Part shown: positions 36,260-44,045 of the stretch, piece by piece
Position numbering within the stretch: position 1 is the stretch's first letter
Layout of the letters: the number at the start of each line of letters is the position of its first letter
Source: Microlunatus capsulatus
Lineage (GTDB): Bacteria; Actinomycetota; Actinomycetes; Propionibacteriales; Propionibacteriaceae
DNA: 64,000 bases
Assembly: GCF_017876495.1 (NCBI RefSeq)
Contig: NZ_JAGIOB010000001.1
Span: 62,001-126,000, forward strand
Reading direction: 5' to 3'
Translations under genes and position numbers: made by a program
Notes under the pieces: generated by a model
Database searches by the model: none
Told to the model about the DNA's origin: nothing
The model's input: only the letters and a program-made list of their open reading frames with translations

Positions 36260-36667
36260 TCACGCCGCCAGCGCGACCGGTCCGCCGGGCCGGCCGAGGG
36301 GCCCGGACGGGCGGCTGCTGAGGTCCAGCGGCACGAGCCGGCGCAGCACCAGCCCGGCGAGGTCCGCGAGCCCCAGGCCCAGCGCTCCGGTCACCGCCGC
36401 CAGCACCTCCGACGACGGCTCCTTGCGGCCCCGCTCCACCTCGGAGAGGTACTGCACGGAGATGCCGGCGCGGGCGGCCACGGCGGCGAGGGTCTGGGCC
36501 CGGTGGTGGCGCTGCTCCCGGAGGACCTCCCCGGCCACCTCCCGCCACAGCGGCTCGGGCTCGGCCGGCGGGCGGACGCGCGGTCGCGGCGGGGCGGCAG
36601 CCGGGCGCGGCTCGGCCGCGTCACCCGCGACGTCGTCGGGCCGGCGGAACGGCAGCAGGTCACCCAT
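36260..36667 (-). CDS. XRE-family regulator (ClgR/PopR-like) beside the clpP pair
   Basis: A 135-residue protein. After a Pro-rich N-terminal arm of ~40 residues, a helix-turn-helix spans ~50-105 (LAAVAARAGISVQYLSEVERGRKEPSSE), identical in layout to the ClgR and PopR regulators of actinobacterial clp genes. A helical tail follows. The position, convergent with an accessory clpP operon, supports a role in controlling it, as PopR does in Streptomyces. Its target palindrome was not found in front of clpP. TAGGGT lies 6 bases before the ATG, so its mRNA is leaderless. Confidence 0.82.
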   Translation of the reverse strand: MGDLLPFRRPDDVAGDAAEPRPAAAPPRPRVRPPAEPEPLWREVAGEVLREQRHHRAQTLAAVAARAGISVQYLSEVERGRKEPSSEVLAAVTGALGLGLADLAGLVLRRLVPLDLSSRPSGPLGRPGGPVALAA

Positions 36668-37122
36668 GCCCCGACCCTAGGCCCGGACCCGGGCGGCCGG
36701 GGCCGCGTTCTGCTCAGGGCGGAGCGCGTGCGGGGCCGGTCGGCGGTCACCCGTCTAGCCCTCGCCACCGGGTGCGCCCTCCTGGGCGCGGGCTGGCGCG
36801 CGGCACCCGGACGACGGCCGGGCCAGGGGTCAGCCCGGCTCGCGTCGGGGTCTTCCGGGGGTGGCCGGAGGGCGATCCCTGCTGGCCGGGCCGTCCACGA
36901 CGGCACGAGGCTGGCTGGCATGGCCCCCGGACCGCTCGCCGCCGCACCGCCCGCCCCGGCGGTCGACGCGGGGATGACCCTGAGTCCTCGGACGACGTTC
37001 ACCAGGAGTTGGGGCGGCCGAACCTGCGGCGGCGAGGCTGAGCCCGCCGCACCCCGCGCCGCGGGAGGAGCCGGGGCACCGGCGCCGGCTCCGCGGACCG
37101 GGCCGAGGGTGAGGAGGACGTC
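36668..37122. other. 455-bp intergenic stretch
   Basis: Between divergent genes. It holds the leaderless promoter of the XRE gene (TAGGGT at 36674-36679, minus strand) at the left and a GAGGAGGAC ribosome-binding site for the DMT-like gene at the right. The middle is GC-rich with no convincing gene: possible frames lack start signals and biased codon use. Confidence 0.4.
36674..36679 (-). promoter_or_regulatory. Leaderless promoter (TAGGGT) of the XRE gene
   Basis: On the minus strand TAGGGT is followed by CGGGGC and then ATG, a 6-base gap identical to that before the gene at 14973. Confidence 0.5.
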
Positions 37123-38091
37123 GTGACCGCCGTCACGCTCCTGCTCCCCGGCGGTGCGGCCGCCGCGCCCGTCGTGGCCGTGCTGCTGGCGCTCGCCGCG
37201 GCCGTGCTGTTCGGCCTCGCCGCGGTCGCCCAGCACGGCGCCGTCCGCCGGCTGCCGGCGCGGAGCGGTCTGCGGGCCCTGCTCCGCTCGCCCCGGTGGC
37301 TGGTCGGCGCCGCCCAGACCGGGCTCGCGGGCGGCCTGCACCTCGCCGCCCTCGCCCTCGCACCCGTCGCGCTCGTCCAGCCCCTGGGCGTGCTCGCCGT
37401 GCCGGTCGCCGTCCTCGCCCACGCCCGCGGGACCGGGCGACTGCCCGGGGCCCGACCGCTGGCCGGGGCCGCGCTGAGCGTCCTCGGCGCGGGCGGCCTC
37501 ACCCTCACCCTGCTGCTGGCCGGGCGGACCGCGACCGCGGGGACGCTGCCCGGCCCCGGTGCCGTGCTGGGGATCGCCGCCGCGGCGCTGGCGGTGCCGG
37601 CGCTGGTCGGCCTCGGCCGGTGGCTGCCACCGGCGTCCCGGGCGGTGGCCTCCGCCCTCACCGGGGCCGCGCTGTTCGGCCTGACGTCGGTCCTGGTCCG
37701 CACCGGCGCCACCGGCTGGGCCGCCGGTCGCGCCGACCTCGTCGCGGCCTCGGCCGTCGTCGCCGGCGTCCTCGCCGCCGCCGGTCTCGTCGCCGTCCAG
37801 AGGGCGCACCGCACGGGGACGCCCGCGCTGGTCGTCTGCTGCCTCACCCTCGCCGACCCGCTCGTCGCCACGGCCGGGGCGGGCGTGCTGCTGCACGAGG
37901 CACCCGTGCTCGCCGCCGGACCGGCGGCGGCCGCCCTGCTCGCCTGCCTGCTGGCCGCCGCCGGGGTCGGGCTGCTCGCCCGCGAGCACCCGGACGCCCG
38001 GCGACCGTCGTCCAGCCCCCACGCCGGGAGGGCTCCCACGGCCCCCGGCCGCCGACCACCCGCACCCGCCCTCACCAGGAGCCCGTCATGA
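37123..38091 (+). CDS. DMT/EamA-like membrane transporter
   Basis: A 322-residue protein with about nine or ten hydrophobic helices, mostly Ala/Leu/Val, in two similar halves. AALFGLAAVAQHGAVR near the start and LALAPVALVQPLGVLAVPVAVL are typical of the drug/metabolite transporter superfamily as found in actinobacteria. It ends in a ~40-residue Pro/Ser tail. Cargo is unknown. GTG at 37123 follows GAGGAGGAC. The stop overlaps the next gene's ATG (ATGA), so it is coupled to a glycosyltransferase and may move a lipid or sugar used by it (inference). Confidence 0.8.
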   Translation: MTAVTLLLPGGAAAAPVVAVLLALAAAVLFGLAAVAQHGAVRRLPARSGLRALLRSPRWLVGAAQTGLAGGLHLAALALAPVALVQPLGVLAVPVAVLAHARGTGRLPGARPLAGAALSVLGAGGLTLTLLLAGRTATAGTLPGPGAVLGIAAAALAVPALVGLGRWLPPASRAVASALTGAALFGLTSVLVRTGATGWAAGRADLVAASAVVAGVLAAAGLVAVQRAHRTGTPALVVCCLTLADPLVATAGAGVLLHEAPVLAAGPAAAALLACLLAAAGVGLLAREHPDARRPSSSPHAGRAPTAPGRRPPAPALTRSPS

Positions 38092-39278
38092 GAGTCCTGC
38101 TCGCCGCCGACCAGTACCCCGAGTACATCAACGGGGCCGCCACCTTCACCTCCCGGCTGGCCACCGGTCTCGCCGCCCGCGGCCACACCGTCGACCTCGT
38201 CTGGCCCTCGGTCGACGGCCGGCCGCACTACGGGATCGACGCCGGGGTGCGGGTGCACCGGGTGAGCTCGCTGCGGCTGCCCACCAGCGCGGAGATCCGC
38301 ACCTGCACCCCGTGGGCGGTCAGCCGGGAGGTCCGCACCGTGCTGGGCCGGGCCCGGCCCGACGTGGTGCACGTGCAGTCGCACTTCGCCCTCGGCCGCG
38401 CGCTGGTCCGCGAGGCGCGCACCGCCTGCCTCCCCGTGCTGGCCACCAACCACTTCATGCCCGAGAACCTCACCCACCACGTCCCCCTGCTCCGGCACGC
38501 CTCCGCCGCCGCCGCCCGCGCGGCGTGGGCCGACCTGGCCCGCGTCTACCGCGCGGTCGACGCCATCACCGCTCCCACGCAGCGGGCCGTCGCGCTGCTG
38601 GCCGCGGCGACCGACCTGCCGCCGGCCACCGCGATCTCCTGCGGCATCGACCTGGAGCGCTTCCACCCGGCCGCCCCCGGCGACGTGGACCCGGCGACCG
38701 TGCTGTTCGTCGGCCGTCTCGAGCAGGAGAAGCACGTCGACGAGCTGCTGCGCGCCTTCGCCCGGGTGCCCGCGGACCGCGGCGCCCGCCTCGAGGTGGT
38801 CGGGATGGGCAGCCTCCGCGGTGAGCTGGAGGCGCTGGCCGTCGAGCTCGGGCTGGGCGAGCGGGTGCGCTTCCGCGGTGCCGTCGACGACGACGCGCTG
38901 CTCCGGGCCTACCAGCGGGCCACCGTCTTCGTCATGCCGGGCACCGCCGAGCTGCAGAGCCTGGCCACCCTGGAGGCGATGGCCGCCGGCCGGCCCGTGG
39001 TGGCGGCCGACGCGATGGCCCTGCCGCACCTCGTGGGCCACGGCGACAACGGGTTCCTCGTCCGGCCCGGGGACCGGCCGGAACTGACCGCCGCCCTGAC
39101 CACGCTCCTCGACGACCCCGCCCTCCGGGCCCGGATGGGGGCTGCGAGCCTGGTGCGCGCCCGGCGGCACGCGCTGGCGGGCACCCTCGACGCCTTCGAG
39201 GCCTGCTACGCCCGGCTGCTGGGCCGCCCCGCGACGTCCGCGCCGCGGCCCGCCGACGCGCTGCTGCTGGCCTCCTGA
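38088..39278 (+). CDS. GT4-family glycosyltransferase
   Basis: A 396-residue GT-B enzyme. The acceptor domain opens with LLAADQYPEYINGAATFTSR (the GG-like loop reading NGAATF), HVQSHFALGRAL near 110 and TNHFMPENLTHH near 125. The donor domain has FVGRLEQEKHVDELLRAF near 210 and ELQSLATLEAMAAGRPVVA near 295, the E-x7-E region that binds the nucleotide-sugar. The NHFMPE segment resembles glycolipid and alpha-glucosyl-diacylglycerol synthases. It is probably membrane-associated. Coupled to the DMT-like gene; a lipase and a patatin-like gene follow. Confidence 0.88.
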   Translation: MRVLLAADQYPEYINGAATFTSRLATGLAARGHTVDLVWPSVDGRPHYGIDAGVRVHRVSSLRLPTSAEIRTCTPWAVSREVRTVLGRARPDVVHVQSHFALGRALVREARTACLPVLATNHFMPENLTHHVPLLRHASAAAARAAWADLARVYRAVDAITAPTQRAVALLAAATDLPPATAISCGIDLERFHPAAPGDVDPATVLFVGRLEQEKHVDELLRAFARVPADRGARLEVVGMGSLRGELEALAVELGLGERVRFRGAVDDDALLRAYQRATVFVMPGTAELQSLATLEAMAAGRPVVAADAMALPHLVGHGDNGFLVRPGDRPELTAALTTLLDDPALRARMGAASLVRARRHALAGTLDAFEACYARLLGRPATSAPRPADALLLAS

Positions 39279-39334
39279 GGTCCGGCGCCGGGCGCGCGGC
39301 CCCGCCCGGGGGCCGGCCGGACGGGAGGACGTGC

Positions 39335-40072
39335 GTGGACGGGTCACCGCCGCCGCTGACGCGGCGCGCCCAGCTGCTCGGCTGGCTGCTCGACTACGCC
39401 TACGTGACGCGCTGGACGCTGCGCGCCGTCGTCGGCCGGAGCCACCCCGACCGGTGGCTGCACCCCGTGGCGCCGCGGCGCACCCCGGTGCTGCTGATAC
39501 CGGGCGTGTTCGAGACCTGGCGCTTCCTGCAGCCCGTCGCGGAGCACCTGCACCGTCGCGGCCACCCCGTGCACGTGCTGGCCGAGCTCGGGTGGAACAC
39601 CCGGGCCATCCCCGAGCTGGCCGCCCTCGTGGCGGCCCACCTCGAGCGCGAGGACCTGCACGACGTCGTGGTCGTCGCGCACAGCAAGGGCGGCCTGATC
39701 GCCAAGCAGGCGTTCGGGCAGCCCGGAACGCTGGACCGGGTGCGGCACGTCATCGCCATCGGCACGCCGTTCTCGGGGTCGCGCTACGCCGCGCTGTTCC
39801 TGCTGCCCAGCGTGCGGATGTTCGCACCCCGCGGGCCGGTCATCCGGGCGCTGGCCCTGGAGACGGCGGTCAACCGGCGGATCAGCTCGCTGTACAGCGT
39901 CTTCGACCCGCACATCCCCGAGACCAGCCGGCTGGAGGGCGCGGAGAACGTCGTGCTGCCCACCGTCGGCCACTTCCGCCCGCTGGGGGACCCGCGGACC
40001 CTCGCGCTGGTGACCGCCATCCTCGACCGGGCCGTCGCCGGGGCGGGGGAGGTGCCGGAACCACCCGGCTGA
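39335..40072 (+). CDS. Alpha/beta-hydrolase, lipase-like
   Basis: A 245-residue hydrolase. VLLIPGVFETWRFLQPVAEHL is the oxyanion strand, VVVAHSKGGLIAKQAF near residue 110 the nucleophile elbow (Ser in HSKGG) and TVGHFRPLGDP near 210 the catalytic His. AIGTPFSGSRYAALF resembles PGAP1/triacylglycerol-lipase-type members. No signal peptide. GTG at 39335 follows GGAGG with six bases between. Next to a glycosyltransferase and a patatin, it may take part in membrane lipid turnover (inference). Confidence 0.83.
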   Translation: MDGSPPPLTRRAQLLGWLLDYAYVTRWTLRAVVGRSHPDRWLHPVAPRRTPVLLIPGVFETWRFLQPVAEHLHRRGHPVHVLAELGWNTRAIPELAALVAAHLEREDLHDVVVVAHSKGGLIAKQAFGQPGTLDRVRHVIAIGTPFSGSRYAALFLLPSVRMFAPRGPVIRALALETAVNRRISSLYSVFDPHIPETSRLEGAENVVLPTVGHFRPLGDPRTLALVTAILDRAVAGAGEVPEPPG

Positions 40073-40116
40073 GCACCGGACGGCGCCTCGTCGGCCGGCC
40101 GGCCGGTGGCCCGGCC

Positions 40117-40122
40117 TAGGGT
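40117..40122 (+). promoter_or_regulatory. Leaderless promoter (TAGGGT) of the patatin gene
   Basis: TAGGGT followed by five bases and the GTG at 40128; no ribosome-binding site. Confidence 0.45.
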
Positions 40123-40127
40123 GGACC

Positions 40128-41642
40128 GTGTCCCACTCCGGCGGATCCCCCGACCTCCCCGCTCCGACCCGGCGCCGCGCGACCACGGCCCGCGGTGCCC
40201 TGGGCCGCTGGTGGCGGGCCCGGCGGCGACCGGTGCCCGACCCGGTCGTCGGCCTGGTGCTGAGCGGCGGCGGGGCCAGCGCCAGCTTCCAGGTGGGAGC
40301 GCTGCGCTACCTGTACGACGTCGAGGGCATCGCCCCGAGCGTCGTCACCGGCACCTCGGCGGGCTCGGTGCTGGCCGCGCTGCTGGCCCAGGCCGAGGAC
40401 GCAGCCGGCCAGCGGGAGGTGCTCGACCGGATCGAGGCCCGCTACGGCGACCTGCGGCAGCCCTCGGACCTGATGGTGGAGCTCGAGTGGTTCACCGAGC
40501 TGCAGAAGCTGGTGCCCGCGCTGCAGCGTGTCGGGCAGGCGCGCGCGTCCCACCTGGAGCCGCAGACCATCACCCTGCCCGCCCTCGGCCGTGGCCGGCG
40601 CCGGACGGGCGAGGACGGCGCACTGCCCGCCGGACCCGTCATCCGGCTGCCGCGCTGGGACGCCACGCCGGTCCGCGAGACGCTCTCCGCGGTGTGGAGC
40701 GTCAGCCGGGCCCGCCCGGACTTCGAGGCGCTGCTGCGCGGCGGGCGGCACGAGCAGTCCCTCTACCGCCGCGGGCCGATCTTCGACGCGCTCCTCGGCC
40801 CGGAGATGTTCGACCCCGAGCGGCTCGCCCGCTCGGCGACCGAGCTGCGGGTGGCCACCGTCGCCCTCGAGTCCGGGGCGCTGCGCTACGTGACCGGGCG
40901 CGGGACGCTGGTCGACCGGGGCGACCAGCCCGTCCCCGGGGAGGGCCCGGTGCCCCTGGTGGACGCCCTGCACGCCTCCTGCGCCATCCCGGCCATCTAC
41001 CCGCCCGTGCGGCTGGGCGCCGAGCACTACGTCGACGGCGGCACGCGGGAGAACCTGCCCGTCGACATCGCCGTGCACCACCTCGGCGTCACCCGCTGCT
41101 ACGCCGTGAACGCGATCCCCACCGGGGTCCCGGTCGACACCAGCTACGCCGAGAAGGACATGCTCGCGATCGTGCTGCGGGCGGCGGCCGGGATCATGTC
41201 CGACGAGGTGCAGCTGGACGACCTGCACCGGGCCGAGGCCGCCGGGGCGGTCGTCATCACCCCCGAGGTCGACGTGCTCGGCGTCCTCGAGGTCGACCCG
41301 GGCCTGCTCGCCCTCGCGCAGGACTACGGGTACCTGCGGGCGGCCGAGGCCTGCGAGGGCGCCAGCGACGCGGAGCAGGAGGTCACCCGCGAGCTGGTCG
41401 AGCTCCGGCGGACGATCTGGAAGCTCGAGGTCGTCGTGGCGGCGGAGCCGCCCGGCGTCGGGACGAGCGCCGGGCTGACGGAGCTCGCCGCGCTCAAGGC
41501 GCGGCTGTCCGACCTCGTCACCCGGGTGCCCGCGGGCCGGCTGCCGGCCGGCGCGGACCGCTGGTGGCGCACCTGGGAGGGCCACCTCGTGCCCGTCGAC
41601 CTGCCCGTCAGCTGGCTGGACGGGGCTCAGCCGCCCGGCTGA
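40128..41642 (+). CDS. Patatin-like phospholipase
   Basis: A 504-residue protein with a full patatin core. VGLVLSGGGASASFQVGAL gives the oxyanion GGG loop, TGTSAGSVLAALL near 85 the nucleophile Ser (GTSAGS), and YVDGGTRENLPVDIA near 305 the catalytic Asp (DGG). The N-terminus is Arg-rich (RRRATTARG) with no signal. The C-terminal ~150 residues are helical with a charged segment (EQEVTRELVELRRTIWKLEV), perhaps a lid or oligomer region. Patatins cleave acyl chains from membrane lipids. It stands as its own unit with a leaderless promoter. Confidence 0.88.
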   Translation: MSHSGGSPDLPAPTRRRATTARGALGRWWRARRRPVPDPVVGLVLSGGGASASFQVGALRYLYDVEGIAPSVVTGTSAGSVLAALLAQAEDAAGQREVLDRIEARYGDLRQPSDLMVELEWFTELQKLVPALQRVGQARASHLEPQTITLPALGRGRRRTGEDGALPAGPVIRLPRWDATPVRETLSAVWSVSRARPDFEALLRGGRHEQSLYRRGPIFDALLGPEMFDPERLARSATELRVATVALESGALRYVTGRGTLVDRGDQPVPGEGPVPLVDALHASCAIPAIYPPVRLGAEHYVDGGTRENLPVDIAVHHLGVTRCYAVNAIPTGVPVDTSYAEKDMLAIVLRAAAGIMSDEVQLDDLHRAEAAGAVVITPEVDVLGVLEVDPGLLALAQDYGYLRAAEACEGASDAEQEVTRELVELRRTIWKLEVVVAAEPPGVGTSAGLTELAALKARLSDLVTRVPAGRLPAGADRWWRTWEGHLVPVDLPVSWLDGAQPPG

Positions 41643-41781
41643 GGGCAGGCCAGGGCAGCAGGGAGGCCAGGCCGTGCGGGTCCGGTCCCGGCCGGCGGGC
41701 GGCGTTCTCGGCCTCCTGCCGGGCGGTGGACCAGCGGTCGGGGACGGGGGCGGGCAGCGGCGTGCTGGTCGTGGGGGTCAT
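41608..41781 (-). CDS. Small hypothetical ORF (57 residues)
   Basis: An ATG at 41779-41781 opens a frame of 57 residues (PDRWSTARQEAENAARRPG in the middle), ending inside the 3' end of the patatin gene. It has the Pro/Ala/Arg-rich look of actinobacterial protein but no recognised domain and no clear ribosome-binding site. It lies downstream of the LysR gene on the same strand. Weak call; included because the surrounding 200 bases have no other gene. Confidence 0.22.
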   Translation of the reverse strand: MTPTTSTPLPAPVPDRWSTARQEAENAARRPGPDPHGLASLLPWPALSRAAEPRPAS

Positions 41782-41852
41782 GCGACCAGCGTCCGGTTCT
41801 GCTCACCGTTCGAGCAAGAGCTTTCGCCGGAACAGCAAAATCGGCGCCGCCG

Positions 41853-42698
41853 TCAGAGGCGCGTCGCCGTCCGCACCAGCGCCGCGAGCGCCCGCGAGGT
41901 GCTCTGCGGCGGCCAGGCGATGACCGTGGTGACGGCGGGGGCGTCGACCAGCGGGACGACGGCGTGACCGCTGCGCAGCTGGACCTGGACCGAGGCGGGC
42001 AGCACCGCGCGGGTGCGGCCCAGCGCGACCAGCTGGTAGAGCTGCTCGTGGTTGAGCACCTGCGGGCCGGGGCCGTCGGGGTAGCTGCCGTCCCGGTGCG
42101 GCCAGCGCGGCGGGGGCAGGTCGGGGAGCCCGTCGAGGTCGGCCAGCCGCAGCGTCGTCCGCGTGCTGAGCTCGTGCCCGGCGGGCAGCACGGCCACCTG
42201 CGTCTCGGTGCCCAGGTCCTCGCTGTCGAGGCCGGAGGTGGAGTCGAAGGGCCGGTGCAGCAGCGCCACGTCCGCCCGGCCGTCGCGCAGCAGCTGCTCC
42301 TGCTCACCGGGCCCGCAGAGCAGCACCTCGACCGCGACGGCCTCGGGCTCGGCGGCGAAGGCGTCCAGCAGCTTGGCGAGCAGCTCGACCGACGCCCCGG
42401 CCTTCGTCACCAGCACCAGCCGCGGCGGTCCCTCGACGACGCCGGCCCGCCGCGTCCGGCGCTCGGCGGCGGCGACCGCGTCGAGCGCGGCCCGGCCCTC
42501 GCGGAGCAGCACCACGCCGGCGTCGGTCAGCGCGACGCCGCGGCTGGAGCGCTCCAGCAGCGGGACGCCCAGCCGGCGCTCCAGCTGCTGCAGCGCCCGG
42601 GACAGCGGCGGCTGCGTCATCCCCAGCCGGGCGGCCGCCCGGCCGACGTGGAGCTCTTCGGCGACCGCGACGAAGTACTCCAGCTCCCGGGTCTCCAC
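41853..42698 (-). CDS. LysR-family transcriptional regulator
   Basis: A 281-residue regulator. The N-terminus reads METRELEYFVAVAEELHVGRAA, then LGMTQPPLSRALQQLE, the LysR winged helix-turn-helix. RVLLVTKAG-like and DVALLHRPF segments belong to the two-lobed effector domain. It is divergent from an SDR gene 100 bases away, the usual arrangement in which a LysR protein activates the divergent gene. The start is GTG 42696-42698, 7 bases after TACCGT on the minus strand. An in-frame GTG nine bases earlier is possible. Confidence 0.88.
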   Translation of the reverse strand: METRELEYFVAVAEELHVGRAAARLGMTQPPLSRALQQLERRLGVPLLERSSRGVALTDAGVVLLREGRAALDAVAAAERRTRRAGVVEGPPRLVLVTKAGASVELLAKLLDAFAAEPEAVAVEVLLCGPGEQEQLLRDGRADVALLHRPFDSTSGLDSEDLGTETQVAVLPAGHELSTRTTLRLADLDGLPDLPPPRWPHRDGSYPDGPGPQVLNHEQLYQLVALGRTRAVLPASVQVQLRSGHAVVPLVDAPAVTTVIAWPPQSTSRALAALVRTATRL

Positions 42699-42705
42699 GC
42701 GCTCC

Positions 42706-42711
42706 ACGGTA
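42706..42711 (-). promoter_or_regulatory. Leaderless promoter (TACCGT) of the LysR gene
   Basis: TACCGT on the minus strand is followed by seven bases and the GTG at 42698. Confidence 0.4.
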
Positions 42712-42805
42712 GTGCGGCCCGCCCACCAGCGGTCATGCCCCGGAGGTATCGGGGGCCACCGGATCGGACCTGGTCGCCCGCCGGGTCCCGCCGCAGGATC
42801 GGGGC

Positions 42806-43618
42806 ATGACCGGACCCACCGAGACCACGACCACCCCGACCACGACCACGCCGACCACGACCACGCCGACCACGACCGCACCGGACGCCCGCCGCAGGAC
42901 CACCGCCCTCGTGACCGGGGGCAACAAGGGGATCGGCTACGCGATCGCCGCCGGCCTCGGCGCCCTGGGCTGGCGCGTGGGGGTGGGCGCCCGCGACGAC
43001 GGCCGGCGCGAGGCCGCCGTGACGGCGCTCCGGGCCGAGGGCGTCGACGCCTTCGGGGTCCCGCTGGACGTCACCGACGACGCCAGCGTCGCCGCGGCCG
43101 CCCGGCTCCTCGAGGAGCAGGAGGGCGGCCTCGACGTGCTGGTCAACAACGCCGGCATCACGGGCGGCCTGCCGCAGGAGCCCACCCGGGTGAGCCCGGA
43201 GCAGCTCCGCGCCGTCGTCGAGACCAACGTCATCGGCGTGGTGCGGGTCACGAACGCCGTGCTGCCGCTGCTGCGGCGCTCGCCGTCCCCGCGGGTCGTC
43301 ACGATGTCCAGCGGGGTCGGCTCGCTCGCCCGGCAGTCGGCGACCACCGACGAGCTCTCGACGGGTCCGATCTCCGGTGCCTACAGCCCGTCCAAGACCT
43401 TCCTCAACGCGGTGGTGGTGCAGTACGCGAAGGAGCTCGCCGGCAGCGGCATCCTGGTCAACCTGGCCTGCCCGGGCTTCGTCGCCACCGACCTCAACGG
43501 CTTCCGCGGCGTCCGGACGCCCGAGCAGGGCGCGGCGGTCGCGATCCGGCTCGCCACCCTGCCCGACGACGGCCCCAGCGGCGGCTACTTCGAGGACGCC
43601 GGCGCCATCCCCTGGTGA
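42806..43618 (+). CDS. Short-chain dehydrogenase/reductase
   Basis: A 270-residue SDR. After a Thr/Pro N-terminal arm of ~28 residues, ALVTGGNKGIGYAIA is the cofactor loop (NADP-type TGGNKGIG), LVNNAGITGG the NNAG motif, VVTMSSGVGSLA the Ser and GAYSPSKTFLN the Tyr-x-x-x-Lys. It resembles carbonyl-reductase-like SDRs that reduce quinones and ketones. The gene is divergent from and probably controlled by the LysR regulator. The N-terminal arm is encoded by a 15-bp minisatellite, so its length may vary between strains. ATG 42806 is the only plausible start before the core. Confidence 0.88.
   Translation: MTGPTETTTTPTTTTPTTTTPTTTAPDARRRTTALVTGGNKGIGYAIAAGLGALGWRVGVGARDDGRREAAVTALRAEGVDAFGVPLDVTDDASVAAAARLLEEQEGGLDVLVNNAGITGGLPQEPTRVSPEQLRAVVETNVIGVVRVTNAVLPLLRRSPSPRVVTMSSGVGSLARQSATTDELSTGPISGAYSPSKTFLNAVVVQYAKELAGSGILVNLACPGFVATDLNGFRGVRTPEQGAAVAIRLATLPDDGPSGGYFEDAGAIPW
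42824..42880 (+). repeat. 15-bp minisatellite within the SDR gene
   Basis: Nearly four copies of ACCACGACCACGCCG encoding Thr-Thr-Thr-Thr-Pro-type residues ahead of the SDR core. Length is a multiple of three, so copy changes stay in frame. Confidence 0.7.
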
Positions 43619-44045
43619 GGGGGACCAATCCGGACGCCCGGCCGGGCCCGAAACCTCTCAGGCCGAGCACCTGGACCGTCCCTGACGTCGGTCCCCGGTC
43701 CGGCTCAGAGCCGCTGCGACCCGTGGGGAGCGGGTTGCGGCGGCTCGCCCCCAGCCCTCCCGTGCCCGACCGCCGCCGAGCCGCGGGTCGCCCCCGGTCC
43801 CCGGTGCGGGACCGGGGTCTACCGTCGGGGCAGACCGTGAGCCCGCCCGGGCCGGCCGGCGGTCGAGGTCTCGTCCGTTCAGAACAGCAGCGGACGGGAC
43901 CGCCCCGGCCCCGGCGGTCGCCCCTTGCGCCGCCGCGAGGCGAGCCGCTATACCGGAGCACGTCCCCCGGCACCCCGACCGGGACCGCTCGCCGCGGCCC
44001 CGCCCCGGCACCCCGCACCACCACGCCCCGACGGAGAGGCCCGAC
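43619..44045 (+). other. 427-bp intergenic stretch with terminator and promoter candidates
   Basis: Contains a perfect 10-bp hairpin (CCCCGGTCCC 43792-43801 with GGGACCGGGG 43808-43817), then TTGCGC (43925-43930), an 18-base spacer and TATACC (43949-43954), a plausible promoter for the glycosidase gene with a ~90-base leader, and GGAGAGG before its start. I see no gene here. Confidence 0.4.

Noticed and set aside
36503-37126. Plus-strand frame filling the 36.7-37.1 kb gap
   Set aside because: It runs through the XRE gene on the opposite strand and has no domain or ribosome site; treated as intergenic.
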